NCBI GenBank assembly: GCA_022819945.1 | Contig: JAJEGI010000067.1 | Coordinates: 1-40,647 of the forward strand | Direction: 5' to 3' | Source: Candidatus Poribacteria bacterium | Lineage (GTDB): Bacteria; Poribacteria; WGA-4E; WGA-3G | Length of the DNA stretch: 40,647 bases | Shown here: piece after piece, positions 15,774 to 24,214 of the stretch | Layout of the letters: each line of letters starts with the position of its first letter | Position numbering within the stretch: position 1 is the stretch's first letter | Notes under the pieces: generated by a model | What the model was told of the DNA's origin: nothing | The model's database searches: none | The model's input: the letters and a program-made list of their open reading frames with translations, nothing else | Position numbers and translations under genes: made by a program

Positions 15774-16961
15774 TTAACTCTGCATGGTACTGGAATGAAA
15801 TTCTGTGATACTCTCGACACCTCGGAGCAGCATTTCATCGCTGAGGCTGAACGCTTCACGTATCTTTAATGACCGATCCATTCGATCAAGCAGCCGTTGG
15901 TTCGGTACCACAACGACGGAATCGGCATTTCCTTGAAGCTCTTGTAAGTCTTGTTCTGCCTGTTCGGCGCGACGTTGACCTTCAAAATTGAACGGACGCG
16001 TCACAACGCCTACGGCTAAAGCTCCCTGTTCTCGAGCAAGGGCGGCAATCAGCGGCGCAGCACCTGCTCCCGTTCCGCCGCCCATTCCAGCAATGATAAA
16101 AACAAGGTCTGCGCCTGCAACGATGGCAGCGAGTTTTTCTCGGTCCTCCTCAGCTGCCTTCTTCCCTAACTCTGGATCTGCTCCGCAATACCCCGGCGTG
16201 CTGTTAACGCCAATCAGTATCGGTATTGCTGCTTTACACTTCTCAAGTGCTTGCTGATCTACATTCACAACGTAAAATTCAATGTCTGTCAAACCGACTT
16301 CAATCATCCGTTTGACAGCGTTACCGCCCGCGCCACCGACACCAATAACCTTGATTCTGGTTCCGGTGTGTTTGGATCCTTCTCGTTTCGCTGACATAAT
16401 TCCCTCTCTTATGCGTTCGACACCGAATTCCTTGCGTAGGAGTTCACGTGTCCGTCTTAGTTGAGTCTTGATAGTGCCTATCGCCAATCCAAGTTCGCCG
16501 TGGATTTCCTTGATACTCCACAATTCCAAGTAGTATAGAATCGCAACATTACGCACTTTATCTGGGAGGTGAAACACTGCTTCTCTGAGATCGTTACACA
16601 GTTCTGTTTCCCGAAAACGTGCGACAGCGTCCTGATCAATGTGATCGGTGAGGTCAGCGTAACTCTGCGGAATATCAGTTCTTGAATGATGGACAGATGC
16701 ATAGTATCTGGTGCAAGCGTTGTAAGCGATTCGCTGTAACCATGCCCCAAAACTTCCGACGTTCCGTAAGCCACTGATGTTTTCCCAGACAGCCCGCCAG
16801 ATGTCCATGAGTATCTCTTCAGCGTCCCGACGTTGTCTCGAATTTGCGATAACCACTTTCCAGACGCGAGGACTGTAACGCGACATCAACTCTGTAAATG
16901 CCGACTCATTGCCAACTTGTACGCGTTGAATGAGTTCTTCATCTTTCAGATTCGTGTGCAT
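15774..16961 (-). CDS. ECF sigma factor fused to a truncated FtsZ GTPase domain
   Basis: A 395-residue protein. Residues 1-185 are an ECF sigma factor (sigma2: AEEILMDIWRAVWENISGL...GAWLQRIAYNACTRYY; sigma4: LPDKVRNVAILYYLELWSIKEIHGELGLAIGTIKTQLRRTRELL). Residues ~203-387 are an FtsZ GTP-binding domain with GVGGAGGNAV (207-216), NVDQQAL (233-239), the tubulin/FtsZ signature GGGTGAGA (294-301), RPFNFEG and PNQRLL (353-358). The frame stops at about the end of the FtsZ core helix H7. The T7 loop (NxDFxDV), which supplies the GTPase residues to the next subunit, and the C-terminal domain are absent. So GTP binding is likely, but normal filament-driven hydrolysis is not. An internal Shine-Dalgarno and ATG sit at Met189. 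The downstream DNA shows no missing FtsZ part in any frame. Confidence 0.88.
   Translation of the reverse strand: MHTNLKDEELIQRVQVGNESAFTELMSRYSPRVWKVVIANSRQRRDAEEILMDIWRAVWENISGLRNVGSFGAWLQRIAYNACTRYYASVHHSRTDIPQSYADLTDHIDQDAVARFRETELCNDLREAVFHLPDKVRNVAILYYLELWSIKEIHGELGLAIGTIKTQLRRTRELLRKEFGVERIREGIMSAKREGSKHTGTRIKVIGVGGAGGNAVKRMIEVGLTDIEFYVVNVDQQALEKCKAAIPILIGVNSTPGYCGADPELGKKAAEEDREKLAAIVAGADLVFIIAGMGGGTGAGAAPLIAALAREQGALAVGVVTRPFNFEGQRRAEQAEQDLQELQGNADSVVVVPNQRLLDRMDRSLKIREAFSLSDEMLLRGVESITEFHSSTMQS
16397..16408 (-). promoter_or_regulatory. Internal ribosome-binding site and ATG at the sigma/FtsZ junction
   Basis: On the minus strand AGAGAGGGAATT is followed by an in-frame ATG at 16397 (Met189). 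Initiation here would give a 207-residue FtsZ-like GTPase domain alone. Confidence 0.5.
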
Positions 16962-17134
16962 AGATAGTCCTCAATTTGATTTTAACTTAATGAGCGGGAT
17001 TCTTCGGGGGGCGGTTTAAAAAAATACAATCTGGCGAGAATTTATTTATGGTAAACTACCGAAATATGCAGACACTTCAGTGGAATAGCTTGTTATAAGT
17101 TGTGATAATTTTTCGCTGAACCTCTCGCAACGAC

Positions 17135-18583
17135 CTATATCTCTGAACGCAGGAAGACGAGGAAAGCACCTGAAAGAGACACACTGAGCAGTAAAATGAG
17201 CAACAGTATATCCACTATTGCCGGGTTGAGCGTGTCCTGAAAAGTTAACTTATCTTCAAATGTCGGGATAGCCTCTGGTGAGACGGGCTTTTCCGACATG
17301 CCTTTTGGAATACCAATGATGTGAAGACTCTCTGGATCGCCGCGATCCATTTCGACGATGAAGCTTCGGTACTGTTGGACATGAAGATTAACGTATTCTA
17401 AGAATTGCAAGTGTCGATTGAAGCCTGTGCCTGCCATGGACTCAAGCGCGTATTGGACAATCGCCGCAGGGGAGCATCGGGTTATCTGTCTTGCGTGTAT
17501 GACTTGATCACTTTGGGCAGTGAGATATTGGAGGCTAAGCCGCTCCCGTGTCTCCATATCTTTGTTGACGAGTTCCTGCTGGATCTCCAATTCCGAAGTG
17601 TCTATCTTTGCAGCTTTTTCCTGGGAGGTTTCTGCCGATTGATGCCGTTCTCTTAACGCTTGTCGTTTATCCAAAAAATCCTTATGAATTTGGTCGGTAG
17701 CAGCCGCTGTTGTCTTCTGAAATTGATGATACGTTTGAACCGAGGGCATCCATTTTGCCGAGAGGGTACCGAGGGTTGATGGCATAAACACCACGACGGT
17801 TACCCAGATGAGCAACAGGATAACGAGACTTAATCGACTCTCTCGTGTCATGGCGGAGACAATGAGTCCGACTGCTATGAAGATGCCAGCATAGCAAGAA
17901 CCAATAAGGACGATAAGCGCGACACGTCCCCAGTCTGCTCCACCGAGCTGCGTCCAACTCCCGGTAGAAATGATAGCGAGATTGAACAACACGGCAAAAT
18001 AGAAGGGGATGAGGACTGCGACCAGGGAACCAAAGAATTTACCGACTAACAAGGCAGGGCGCGAGATGGAATTTGCAAGACACAGCCGCAGCGTCCCGCG
18101 TTCTCGCTCCCCAGAAAGTGCGTCAAAGGTAAATAAGAGCGGAATGAAAGAGAGCAGATAGGTGATAATAAAGACCCAATCAATTACTGTGGCGGTGGGA
18201 CGAAGATTACTGAGTGCTTCCATATTCAGACGTGGAACGCCCATCGACCAAAGATAGGTAAGTCCGTAGAGTCTCCAGAAGCCGCCACTCACGCTTTCGT
18301 CCGGTAGAAGTGCATCCCCTCCATCGGCAATGAAAGTGAGGGCTGAGGGACGTTTGTAAAGTTTACCGGGACCCTTTTGCAGTAGTTCATACAATTGCGT
18401 TCTGGACTTCAACTCGGTTTGAGACGCGTTAACCTTTTCAGAATACTTCCGAACCCGCTCCGGATGTGTCTGAAGATGCACAATCGCGTTGGTGACCATT
18501 AATGCCACAAGGATGAGCGTGGTCAGGGCAAAGCGGAGACTCGTGAGATGGTCTAAAAGTTCGCGTGTGACAATATGCCTCAT
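17135..18583 (-). CDS. ABC transporter permease, DUF3526-type
   Basis: This 482-residue membrane protein has a first helix at residues ~17-35 and then a large loop (~36-130) outside the membrane. A cluster of helices follows (~133-260) with the family phrase FTFDALSGERERGTLRLCLANSISRPALLVGKFFGSLVAVLIPF. Next come a charged coiled-coil loop (~285-440) and a final C-terminal helix. This is the layout of ABC-2 permeases with a DUF3526 extension, as in Nos/Gld-like export systems. No ABC ATPase gene is in the window, so the partner must lie elsewhere. It follows its paralogue by 20 nt. Confidence 0.8.
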   Translation of the reverse strand: MRHIVTRELLDHLTSLRFALTTLILVALMVTNAIVHLQTHPERVRKYSEKVNASQTELKSRTQLYELLQKGPGKLYKRPSALTFIADGGDALLPDESVSGGFWRLYGLTYLWSMGVPRLNMEALSNLRPTATVIDWVFIITYLLSFIPLLFTFDALSGERERGTLRLCLANSISRPALLVGKFFGSLVAVLIPFYFAVLFNLAIISTGSWTQLGGADWGRVALIVLIGSCYAGIFIAVGLIVSAMTRESRLSLVILLLIWVTVVVFMPSTLGTLSAKWMPSVQTYHQFQKTTAAATDQIHKDFLDKRQALRERHQSAETSQEKAAKIDTSELEIQQELVNKDMETRERLSLQYLTAQSDQVIHARQITRCSPAAIVQYALESMAGTGFNRHLQFLEYVNLHVQQYRSFIVEMDRGDPESLHIIGIPKGMSEKPVSPEAIPTFEDKLTFQDTLNPAIVDILLLILLLSVSLSGAFLVFLRSEI

Positions 18584-18603
18584 TTTTTTAATGTACCTTA
18601 CTT

Positions 18604-20169
18604 CTACACTTCAACTTTGATAAAAATCAAAAATGTTGCCATGAATAGGACGAGGTTTATGAATACCAGCAAAAGTAATTCCGGTAGGGCGCGCTGTGCA
18701 TTGATACCGACATCTGCCCGCTCAAATCGAAAGTGAGGTAAAATTGACCCATCTATGGTTTTTCGTTGATTCGGGGCAAACCATTGTAGACTCGCGAAGG
18801 TATCTCTCTCATGGAAAGTGTCAATGAGGGTGCGTCGGTATGCCTGAGCGGTTTGGATATAATCCGTCATGCCATCTAAATCGGTGCCTGCCCACGCCGC
18901 GGTAGCAAACGTGTAGAGACTCGCTGGACTGAGTTTCATGAGACGTTCATCCCATCGTGCTTGTCGGACGGATGTCTGTCCCACCAGTTGCTCGCCGACG
19001 AATCCGACCTTTTCGGCGTTCCGAATTTGCAGCGGTGCTGCGAATGCATAATAATCGCGGTAGTGTCGTGCCAAGGGGTGTGCTGCGTCTTTCAATTCAA
19101 GATTCACCCGCGGGAAATCTCCAAGAAGGAAATATCCGGCTCCACTAAAGAGCGTTGAAAGCCCTTCGGTATCCATAAAAACCGGCGGTTTTCCCTTAAG
19201 CGGACTGCTCGCCAAGAACCGCTCTCGTTCTCTATCCGCCTCTTCCCGAATTTGCTTTATCTGCTGCTCGGCGGATCTTTTTTCTCCACGCATGTCGCCC
19301 ACTGGATTCAGGGCGAACCGGCTCCAGTTTGGATAAACGAGTACTAAAATCACGTATATGAACATGCAGAGCATCAGAGATGTGGCAGCACGGCGGGTTG
19401 TTGCGGAAATGAACAGACCGATCAGGTAGAAAATTGACAGATAGACAACTGTTGTCATAACAATGCCGCCAATTCGCAGAAAATCGTCTGTACTGAATTG
19501 CAGGGAACGCGCGAAGGAACACTGGATCAGTGCGAGCAGTAGACTCATCAACACGGGGAGCAGCAAACAAACCATCGCCGCAATATATTTGGCAAGCAAG
19601 ACCTTCCCTCGCCCGATAGGGTGTGAGAGCACCAAACGCAAGGTCCCTGTTTCCCAATCTCCCGCAATCGCATCATAAGCGAAAAGCAGGGACAGTAAAC
19701 TCAACACAATTTGGAAGATAAAGACAAGATCTATCTGTGAAAAGAGATGCAGGTATGGATTATTTAAACCGAGCGGTGCCCTCGGGCTTGAGAGAGACGG
19801 TACACTGCCAAACGCCCACTGCTCCTCCTCTGGTCTGACATCAACTATGGGATTTGAGAGGGCTGGCACGCTGTCAAACGCTATGTCAAGCTCATTGCCA
19901 AAACGTGTCTCTAAACCGGCACTAAAGAGACTCAGTGGATTCGGAGGACGTTGAACCTTTAACTTTAAGACTGAATAGGTAGGTGTTGCATCGACTTTCT
20001 CGCGGTTTATGGCTTCTTTCTGGCTATAGTCAGCGAGTCGCTCTTCGTATGCACCGATCAGGACAAACGTATTCGCGACAACAAGTAGGAGTGTAATAAC
20101 GACCGCAGCAAAAAAACGCGCGCTCATCAAATGAATCAAGAGTTCTTGGCGTATTAGGGTCAGGAACAT
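18604..20169 (-). CDS. ABC transporter permease, DUF3526-type (paralogue)
   Basis: This 521-residue protein has the same layout as the next gene: a first helix, an external loop, a helix cluster with FAYDAIAGDWETGTLRLVLSHPIGRGKVLLAKYIAAMVCLLLPV, a long soluble loop with a charged coiled coil (EKRSAEQQIKQIREEADRERERFL), and a terminal helix. The two probably form a heterodimeric permease. The external loop contains two similar phrases (DSVPALSNPIVDVRPEEEQW and GSVPSLSSPRAP), a possible small internal duplication. The start has only a weak ribosome-binding site. Confidence 0.8.
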   Translation of the reverse strand: MFLTLIRQELLIHLMSARFFAAVVITLLLVVANTFVLIGAYEERLADYSQKEAINREKVDATPTYSVLKLKVQRPPNPLSLFSAGLETRFGNELDIAFDSVPALSNPIVDVRPEEEQWAFGSVPSLSSPRAPLGLNNPYLHLFSQIDLVFIFQIVLSLLSLLFAYDAIAGDWETGTLRLVLSHPIGRGKVLLAKYIAAMVCLLLPVLMSLLLALIQCSFARSLQFSTDDFLRIGGIVMTTVVYLSIFYLIGLFISATTRRAATSLMLCMFIYVILVLVYPNWSRFALNPVGDMRGEKRSAEQQIKQIREEADRERERFLASSPLKGKPPVFMDTEGLSTLFSGAGYFLLGDFPRVNLELKDAAHPLARHYRDYYAFAAPLQIRNAEKVGFVGEQLVGQTSVRQARWDERLMKLSPASLYTFATAAWAGTDLDGMTDYIQTAQAYRRTLIDTFHERDTFASLQWFAPNQRKTIDGSILPHFRFERADVGINAQRALPELLLLVFINLVLFMATFLIFIKVEV

Positions 20170-20284
20170 CGTTTCACTTACCGAAGTTTCTTAAAGTTTA
20201 GGTAATCTGGGGTTTTAGGTATATAGTGACGCGATTTGGCGGTAAAAGCGTACATAATTCTGAATAAAAAATAATTCGCGTTAA

Positions 20285-20351
20285 AAAGGAAAAAGAGGGC
20301 ATCCTTCAGAAACGTCTCACCGTTTTGAAAGGTTAGTTAACAATTGCCCTC
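20285..20351 (-). terminator. Terminator-like hairpin downstream of the exported-protein operon
   Basis: On the minus strand GAGGGCA pairs with TGCCCTC and is followed directly by TTTTTCCTTTTT. The loop of about 40 nt holds smaller pairings (ACG/CGT). It would end transcription arriving from the lipoprotein gene. Confidence 0.45.
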
Positions 20352-20407
20352 ATTTTCTGACTACATAGTATTTTAAACGAGTTCCGCTCTTTATTCAAGA
20401 AAATAAC

Positions 20408-20529
20408 AGGACTTACGCAAAATCACAGCGTTACGCCTATTGCTACGCGGTAAGCGCGGTTCGACTGCAGGTCGCTTTTAGGCGAGTCCGCCGTAAAACC
20501 GCGCCTACTGGGAAACCGCATAAGTCTTG
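20408..20529. mobile_element. MITE-like element with imperfect terminal inverted repeats
   Basis: CAGGACTTACGCA (20408-20420) is matched in inverted orientation by CGCATAAGTCTTG (20517-20529), 10 of 13 bases. The interior is rich in self-complementary GC segments (GCGCGGTT/AACCGCGC). It carries no open frame, so it is likely a non-autonomous element moved by a transposase encoded elsewhere. Confidence 0.45.
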
Positions 20530-20630
20530 TAAGGTTAGAACATACTCCAGATTAAAGAGAAACCCGTGATTACCCACAAATTCATAAAGCGAGTACCCGC
20601 GTAACGTAGCGAACGCGTAAACTTAATATT

Positions 20631-21470
20631 TCACTCTGGGGCCTGAAACACAGATGCGTCAATTTCTTCAGCATTCAAAATGACCTTTGTCACTTGACTT
20701 TCGCTAAGGACTTGCCCTTCTATCTTTTGGACAATCTGATGTGCGACTTTGATACCCTCAACATCGCGATAATCATCCATAAAGGTTTCCCTGTCGGCTG
20801 TAACGCCTTCCGGGGTTGTTTCACGATGGATGAATTTTACAATATAGCGTGTTTCTTGGCTCACGAAAAGCTGTAAGATCCGGGTAGTTGGCTGCGGCAC
20901 AAGAAGGATGTCAACGGATTTGCCCTCTACCTTTCCTGTCCCACCATGTTGAATCGGAATTTCGTTTTCAGAGAGATTTCTCAGCAGCCACAAGGGTTCG
21001 CGGAAAACTGTATCTTTAAAGGCATTCGCCCTTTCAGGTGGGAGTGGCTGAATCGTCATGCCTGAGACCTCATCAAAGACATATTCAAATGCTGAAACAC
21101 CATCAAAGACATAGCCCATTTGGTCGCCTTGCGGTGTCTTGAAATCTTGCCTAAATTTGTCGGGGTAAAGGGAGTATGACGTGGTCTCGATTTGCATCTC
21201 TCCCATCGTCGGTGAATTGGCTGTCGCGCGCGCGACTATGGCAATATTCTTCACGGCTTTCAACTTCTCAAGCCCACCGTATGCGTCAACGGCGGCAGCG
21301 AGGATCTCTTCGGCTTTCCCCACGTCTTCCGTCTGCGGACTTGTGGACTGTGCGACTTCCGTAAGTACATAGTGTCCACGCCATTCCTGGTCGGGAAAAA
21401 GTGCGATGCATCCCATCATGATAACAGAGCAACAGAGTAGTGAAAATATCACTGTGAATCGATAAAACAT
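20631..21470 (-). CDS. Predicted lipoprotein, LolA/LppX-like fold
   Basis: This 279-residue protein has a lipoprotein signal peptide (MFYRFTVIFSLLCCSVIMMGC). A short segment EWRGHY follows, then an outer-membrane-lipoprotein-sorting-type pattern: AEEILAAAVDAYGGLEKLKAVKNIAIVARA, GEMQIETTSYSLYPDKFRQDF and VFDGVSAFEYV. The fold binds hydrophobic ligands in relatives such as LolA. The cargo here is unknown. The start at 21470 has GGAG 6 nt upstream; the longer frame from 21716 is not protein-like. It is the last gene of a three-gene operon of exported proteins. Confidence 0.75.
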   Translation of the reverse strand: MFYRFTVIFSLLCCSVIMMGCIALFPDQEWRGHYVLTEVAQSTSPQTEDVGKAEEILAAAVDAYGGLEKLKAVKNIAIVARATANSPTMGEMQIETTSYSLYPDKFRQDFKTPQGDQMGYVFDGVSAFEYVFDEVSGMTIQPLPPERANAFKDTVFREPLWLLRNLSENEIPIQHGGTGKVEGKSVDILLVPQPTTRILQLFVSQETRYIVKFIHRETTPEGVTADRETFMDDYRDVEGIKVAHQIVQKIEGQVLSESQVTKVILNAEEIDASVFQAPE

Positions 21471-21537
21471 TTTTAACTCCTTTTTGCATGAATTGCGTAA
21501 GTTTACACGAAATCGTATCGGCGTAAAGCCGTAAAGT

Positions 21538-21852
21538 TTATAGAGAGAGGAGTGCCTGCTCCGGTGGGTATTTCCGAAGGTGCTGCGACGCTTTATACAA
21601 CACCGAAGCCGAACTGAAATAGAAGGGTTGTCCCGAATCCAGCAGCCATACGCAGGTATTCGGGATAAAGGGTTTTGAGGGTTCAAAGGGTCCCGAATCT
21701 TCAGAAGACAACTCATCTAAGTAGTCATCTGAGTAGCGACCTCTATATCCATCTTCACCTGAATAGTGACCGCGCCAATCGGCGGGGAAGCCGAAATCCG
21801 AGACGGATACGCACATCAAAACGATAAAAAACAGTGTCTGTTTGAAAAGCAT
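21538..21852 (-). CDS. Small secreted protein downstream of the WD40 gene
   Basis: This 104-residue protein has a signal peptide (MLFKQTLFFIVLMCVSVSDFGFPA). It continues with DWRGHYSGEDGYRGRYSDDY, an acidic Ser/Pro linker and a short C-terminal domain with one Cys. The ATG begins one nt after the WD40 stop codon, so translation is coupled. The WRGHY phrase just after the signal peptide also occurs at the same place in the next gene's lipoprotein. Family unknown. Confidence 0.7.
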   Translation of the reverse strand: MLFKQTLFFIVLMCVSVSDFGFPADWRGHYSGEDGYRGRYSDDYLDELSSEDSGPFEPSKPFIPNTCVWLLDSGQPFYFSSASVLYKASQHLRKYPPEQALLSL

Positions 21853-21853
21853 C

Positions 21854-23938
21854 CTATTTTTCTGAGTGTTCATAGATTTCCAGCGTCCGGGGGACATCCC
21901 AGAGAAGCACCGTGCCGTCTGCACTCGCCGTTGCGAGCAGTTTGCCATCGGGAGAGAAGGCGACAGAATAGATATCAGACGTATGTCCTGTGAAAGTATG
22001 CGTGCGTTTTCCAGTGTTGACATCCCAAAAGTGAACGGCGTAGTGGTCGTCGCTCCTACTCGCCGTAGCAAGCACCTTGCCATCGGGAGAGAACGCCACA
22101 CTGTGAAATATATGCGGATCTGCGTCTCTGTCGAGAAAAAGCGTGCGGATATGTTCCCCTGTACCGACAGCCCATAAACGCAGCGTCCCATGACGACACG
22201 CCGTTGCGAGTGTGCGACTATCCGGGGAGAACGCTATAGCACTGATCCGATCCGTATGTCCCGTGGGGGTATGCGTATGTATACCGGTATTCGCACCCCA
22301 CACGCGGAGGGTGCCGTCATGACTTCCCGCCACGAATCTTTTGCCATCGGGAGAGAACATCACGTTGTAAAATAGAGACGGATCTGCGCTGAGCATGAGG
22401 GTGTGTCTGTGTCCGCCTGTCTGGGTATCCCACAAGCGAAGGGTGCCGTCATAACTCCCCGTCGTTAGCGTCTTGCCATCAGGAGAGAACATCACGCTAT
22501 GGATCGTCTCTGCATGTCCGGTGAGTGTGCGGATGTGTTCCCCTGTACCGACATCCCAGAAACGAAGCGTCCCGTCATCACCCCCTGTTACGAGTGTTTT
22601 ACCATCGGGACTGAAGGCCATGCTGGTATCCCTGTCCCCGGAAAAAATATGCCCATCGTGTGTGAGGGTGTGTTTGTGTTTGACGGTCCGGGTTTCCCAG
22701 AGGCGAGTTTTCCCATCATAACTCCGCGTCGCGAATGTTTTGCCATCGGGCGAAAAAATCACGCTGGTGAACGCACGTGTATGTCCGGTGAGTGTGCGGA
22801 TGTGTTCCCTTCTGCTGACATCCCAGAAACGGATAGACGCATCACGATACGCTTGTGTCATTACCGTCTTGCCATCGGGAGATAATGCGACCCTGCGGAG
22901 CCTTGATAGATGTCCGAGAACCTGTTTGCGGAGAACATGTTTGAGGGAGCCGGTTTTCGCATCCCACAGCGAGAGGCACTCCCCCCCATAGCATAAGAGG
23001 GTTTTACCGTCTCGACTGAAGGCGACGCACTCTATCGTACCCGTATGTCCCCAAAGCGTCTGCGTGTGTCTGCCGGTTTTGGTATCCCAGAAGCGGATGC
23101 TGCTGTCGGATCCCCCGATCACGAGTGTCTCGCCATCGGGACTAAATACCAGACGATCCACGAACGCGCGGGTCCCCTTATATACATCGAGGGTCTGCGT
23201 GTTTTTTCCTGTGCTGACATCCCAGAAATGGACAGCCGAGTACGTCCGCTTTATTGACGTTGCGATGTTTTTGCCGTCAGGAGAAAAGGCAAAATCGCGG
23301 ATATGGTTAACGGTGTGTTTGTGTCTGCCGGTCTCAGCATCCCAGAAGCGGAGGGTCCTGTCCCGGCTCCGACTTGCCAACGTCTTACCATCAGGAGAGA
23401 AGGCGACGCTAAGGACCTCATCTGTATGTCCCGTAAGCGTCTGCATATGTCTGCCGGTCTCAGCATCCCAGAAACGGACGTTGCTATCACCACACCCCGT
23501 CGCAAGTAAGGTGCTATCGGGGCTGAACGCCATGCTGACAACACTCGGCGTATGATTAACAGTGTGTTTGTGTCTGCCGGTCTCAGCATCCCAGAAGCGG
23601 ACGAACTGCGAGTTAGGATTCGACGGATACAAATTTGCCCCAGCAATTGTTTTGCCATCGGGAGAGAATTTGATGACATCAACAACCGCATGTTCGGTGA
23701 TTAACGCCACCTCTCGATAGGTCGCCGTCTCATAGATCCAGATACCAATGGAACTGGCAACCGCCAAGTGGCTGCCATCCGGAGAAAAAACGAAATCGCT
23801 GATCCTGCCTTTGCCGAGGCGAGCGAACACACCTTCTGGAAGCTGCCACTGTGTGTACGCTTCGGCGAAACCGCTTTCTGTCAATAGCAGGGATACACAG
23901 AGACTCATACATGCCAAAAAGAGACGCTTTTTCAACAT
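21854..23938 (-). CDS. Exported WD40 beta-propeller protein
   Basis: A 694-residue protein with a signal peptide (LFLACMSLCVSLLLTESGFAEA). About 15 WD40 repeats follow, each with the core xFSPDGKxLAxxxxDxxxRFWDxxTGxHxxTLxGHT. Fifteen repeats suggest two seven- or eight-bladed propellers. It is predicted to act as a periplasmic or surface scaffold for protein contacts; no enzyme motif is visible. The Ser-Pro-Asp-Gly cores are close to each other in sequence, a sign of recent repeat expansion. It opens an operon with the small secreted protein and the lipoprotein. A 35-nt element shared with the LamG gene stands upstream at 24037-24071. Confidence 0.9.
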   Translation of the reverse strand: MLKKRLFLACMSLCVSLLLTESGFAEAYTQWQLPEGVFARLGKGRISDFVFSPDGSHLAVASSIGIWIYETATYREVALITEHAVVDVIKFSPDGKTIAGANLYPSNPNSQFVRFWDAETGRHKHTVNHTPSVVSMAFSPDSTLLATGCGDSNVRFWDAETGRHMQTLTGHTDEVLSVAFSPDGKTLASRSRDRTLRFWDAETGRHKHTVNHIRDFAFSPDGKNIATSIKRTYSAVHFWDVSTGKNTQTLDVYKGTRAFVDRLVFSPDGETLVIGGSDSSIRFWDTKTGRHTQTLWGHTGTIECVAFSRDGKTLLCYGGECLSLWDAKTGSLKHVLRKQVLGHLSRLRRVALSPDGKTVMTQAYRDASIRFWDVSRREHIRTLTGHTRAFTSVIFSPDGKTFATRSYDGKTRLWETRTVKHKHTLTHDGHIFSGDRDTSMAFSPDGKTLVTGGDDGTLRFWDVGTGEHIRTLTGHAETIHSVMFSPDGKTLTTGSYDGTLRLWDTQTGGHRHTLMLSADPSLFYNVMFSPDGKRFVAGSHDGTLRVWGANTGIHTHTPTGHTDRISAIAFSPDSRTLATACRHGTLRLWAVGTGEHIRTLFLDRDADPHIFHSVAFSPDGKVLATASRSDDHYAVHFWDVNTGKRTHTFTGHTSDIYSVAFSPDGKLLATASADGTVLLWDVPRTLEIYEHSEK

Positions 23939-24036
23939 TTCGCTTACCTCGCCTATCTGGATTTTCCTCGCGCTATGGAAGCATGGAAGACGCTGCCTTC
24001 ACACGCCAACATATCTGCCTGCTGCACAAGTGCTGG

Positions 24037-24071
24037 TAACGTTACTACAAACGAATTGGAAAAAAGTTGCA
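24037..24071 (-). promoter_or_regulatory. Conserved 35-nt element upstream of the WD40 gene
   Basis: On the minus strand it begins TGCAACTTTTTTCCAATTCG and ends with TTTGTAGTAACGTTA. The same element is at 29202-29236 with two differences. It ends about 100 nt before the WD40 start. The TGCAACTTTTT block and the GTAACGT block have the spacing expected of an alternative (ECF-type) promoter, which is an inference. Confidence 0.55.
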
Positions 24072-24214
24072 TCTTTTTCACCGGGGTTGGAAACTGAGGT
24101 CTCCGCCCGTTACTGCGAAGCGGGAAAGAGGTCAGGGGTGCCTACCGTGTGTGATAAGACATAGAAAGGCGTGGTTGGGGACCGCGCCTAAGTTTTAAGG
24201 CAAGTCGGTGCCAT

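Larger units (their letters stand above)
20170..20630. other. Long intergenic region with repeats and a terminator
   Basis: No gene is visible in these 461 nt. The region holds a terminator-like hairpin (20296-20351), a MITE-like element (20408-20529) and, near 20596-20625, a GC-rich segment with CGCGT/ACGCG pairing. Confidence 0.5.

Noticed and set aside
15644..15859. Continuation of the FtsZ domain in another frame after the stop at 15774
   Set aside because: Translation of the downstream DNA shows nothing like the T7 loop or the C-terminal FtsZ domain, so a simple frameshift does not explain the truncation.
21853..22191. Frame extending the small secreted protein upstream into the WD40 gene
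   Set aside because: The signal peptide begins at 21852, one base after the WD40 stop; the upstream part is a shadow of the WD40 repeats.
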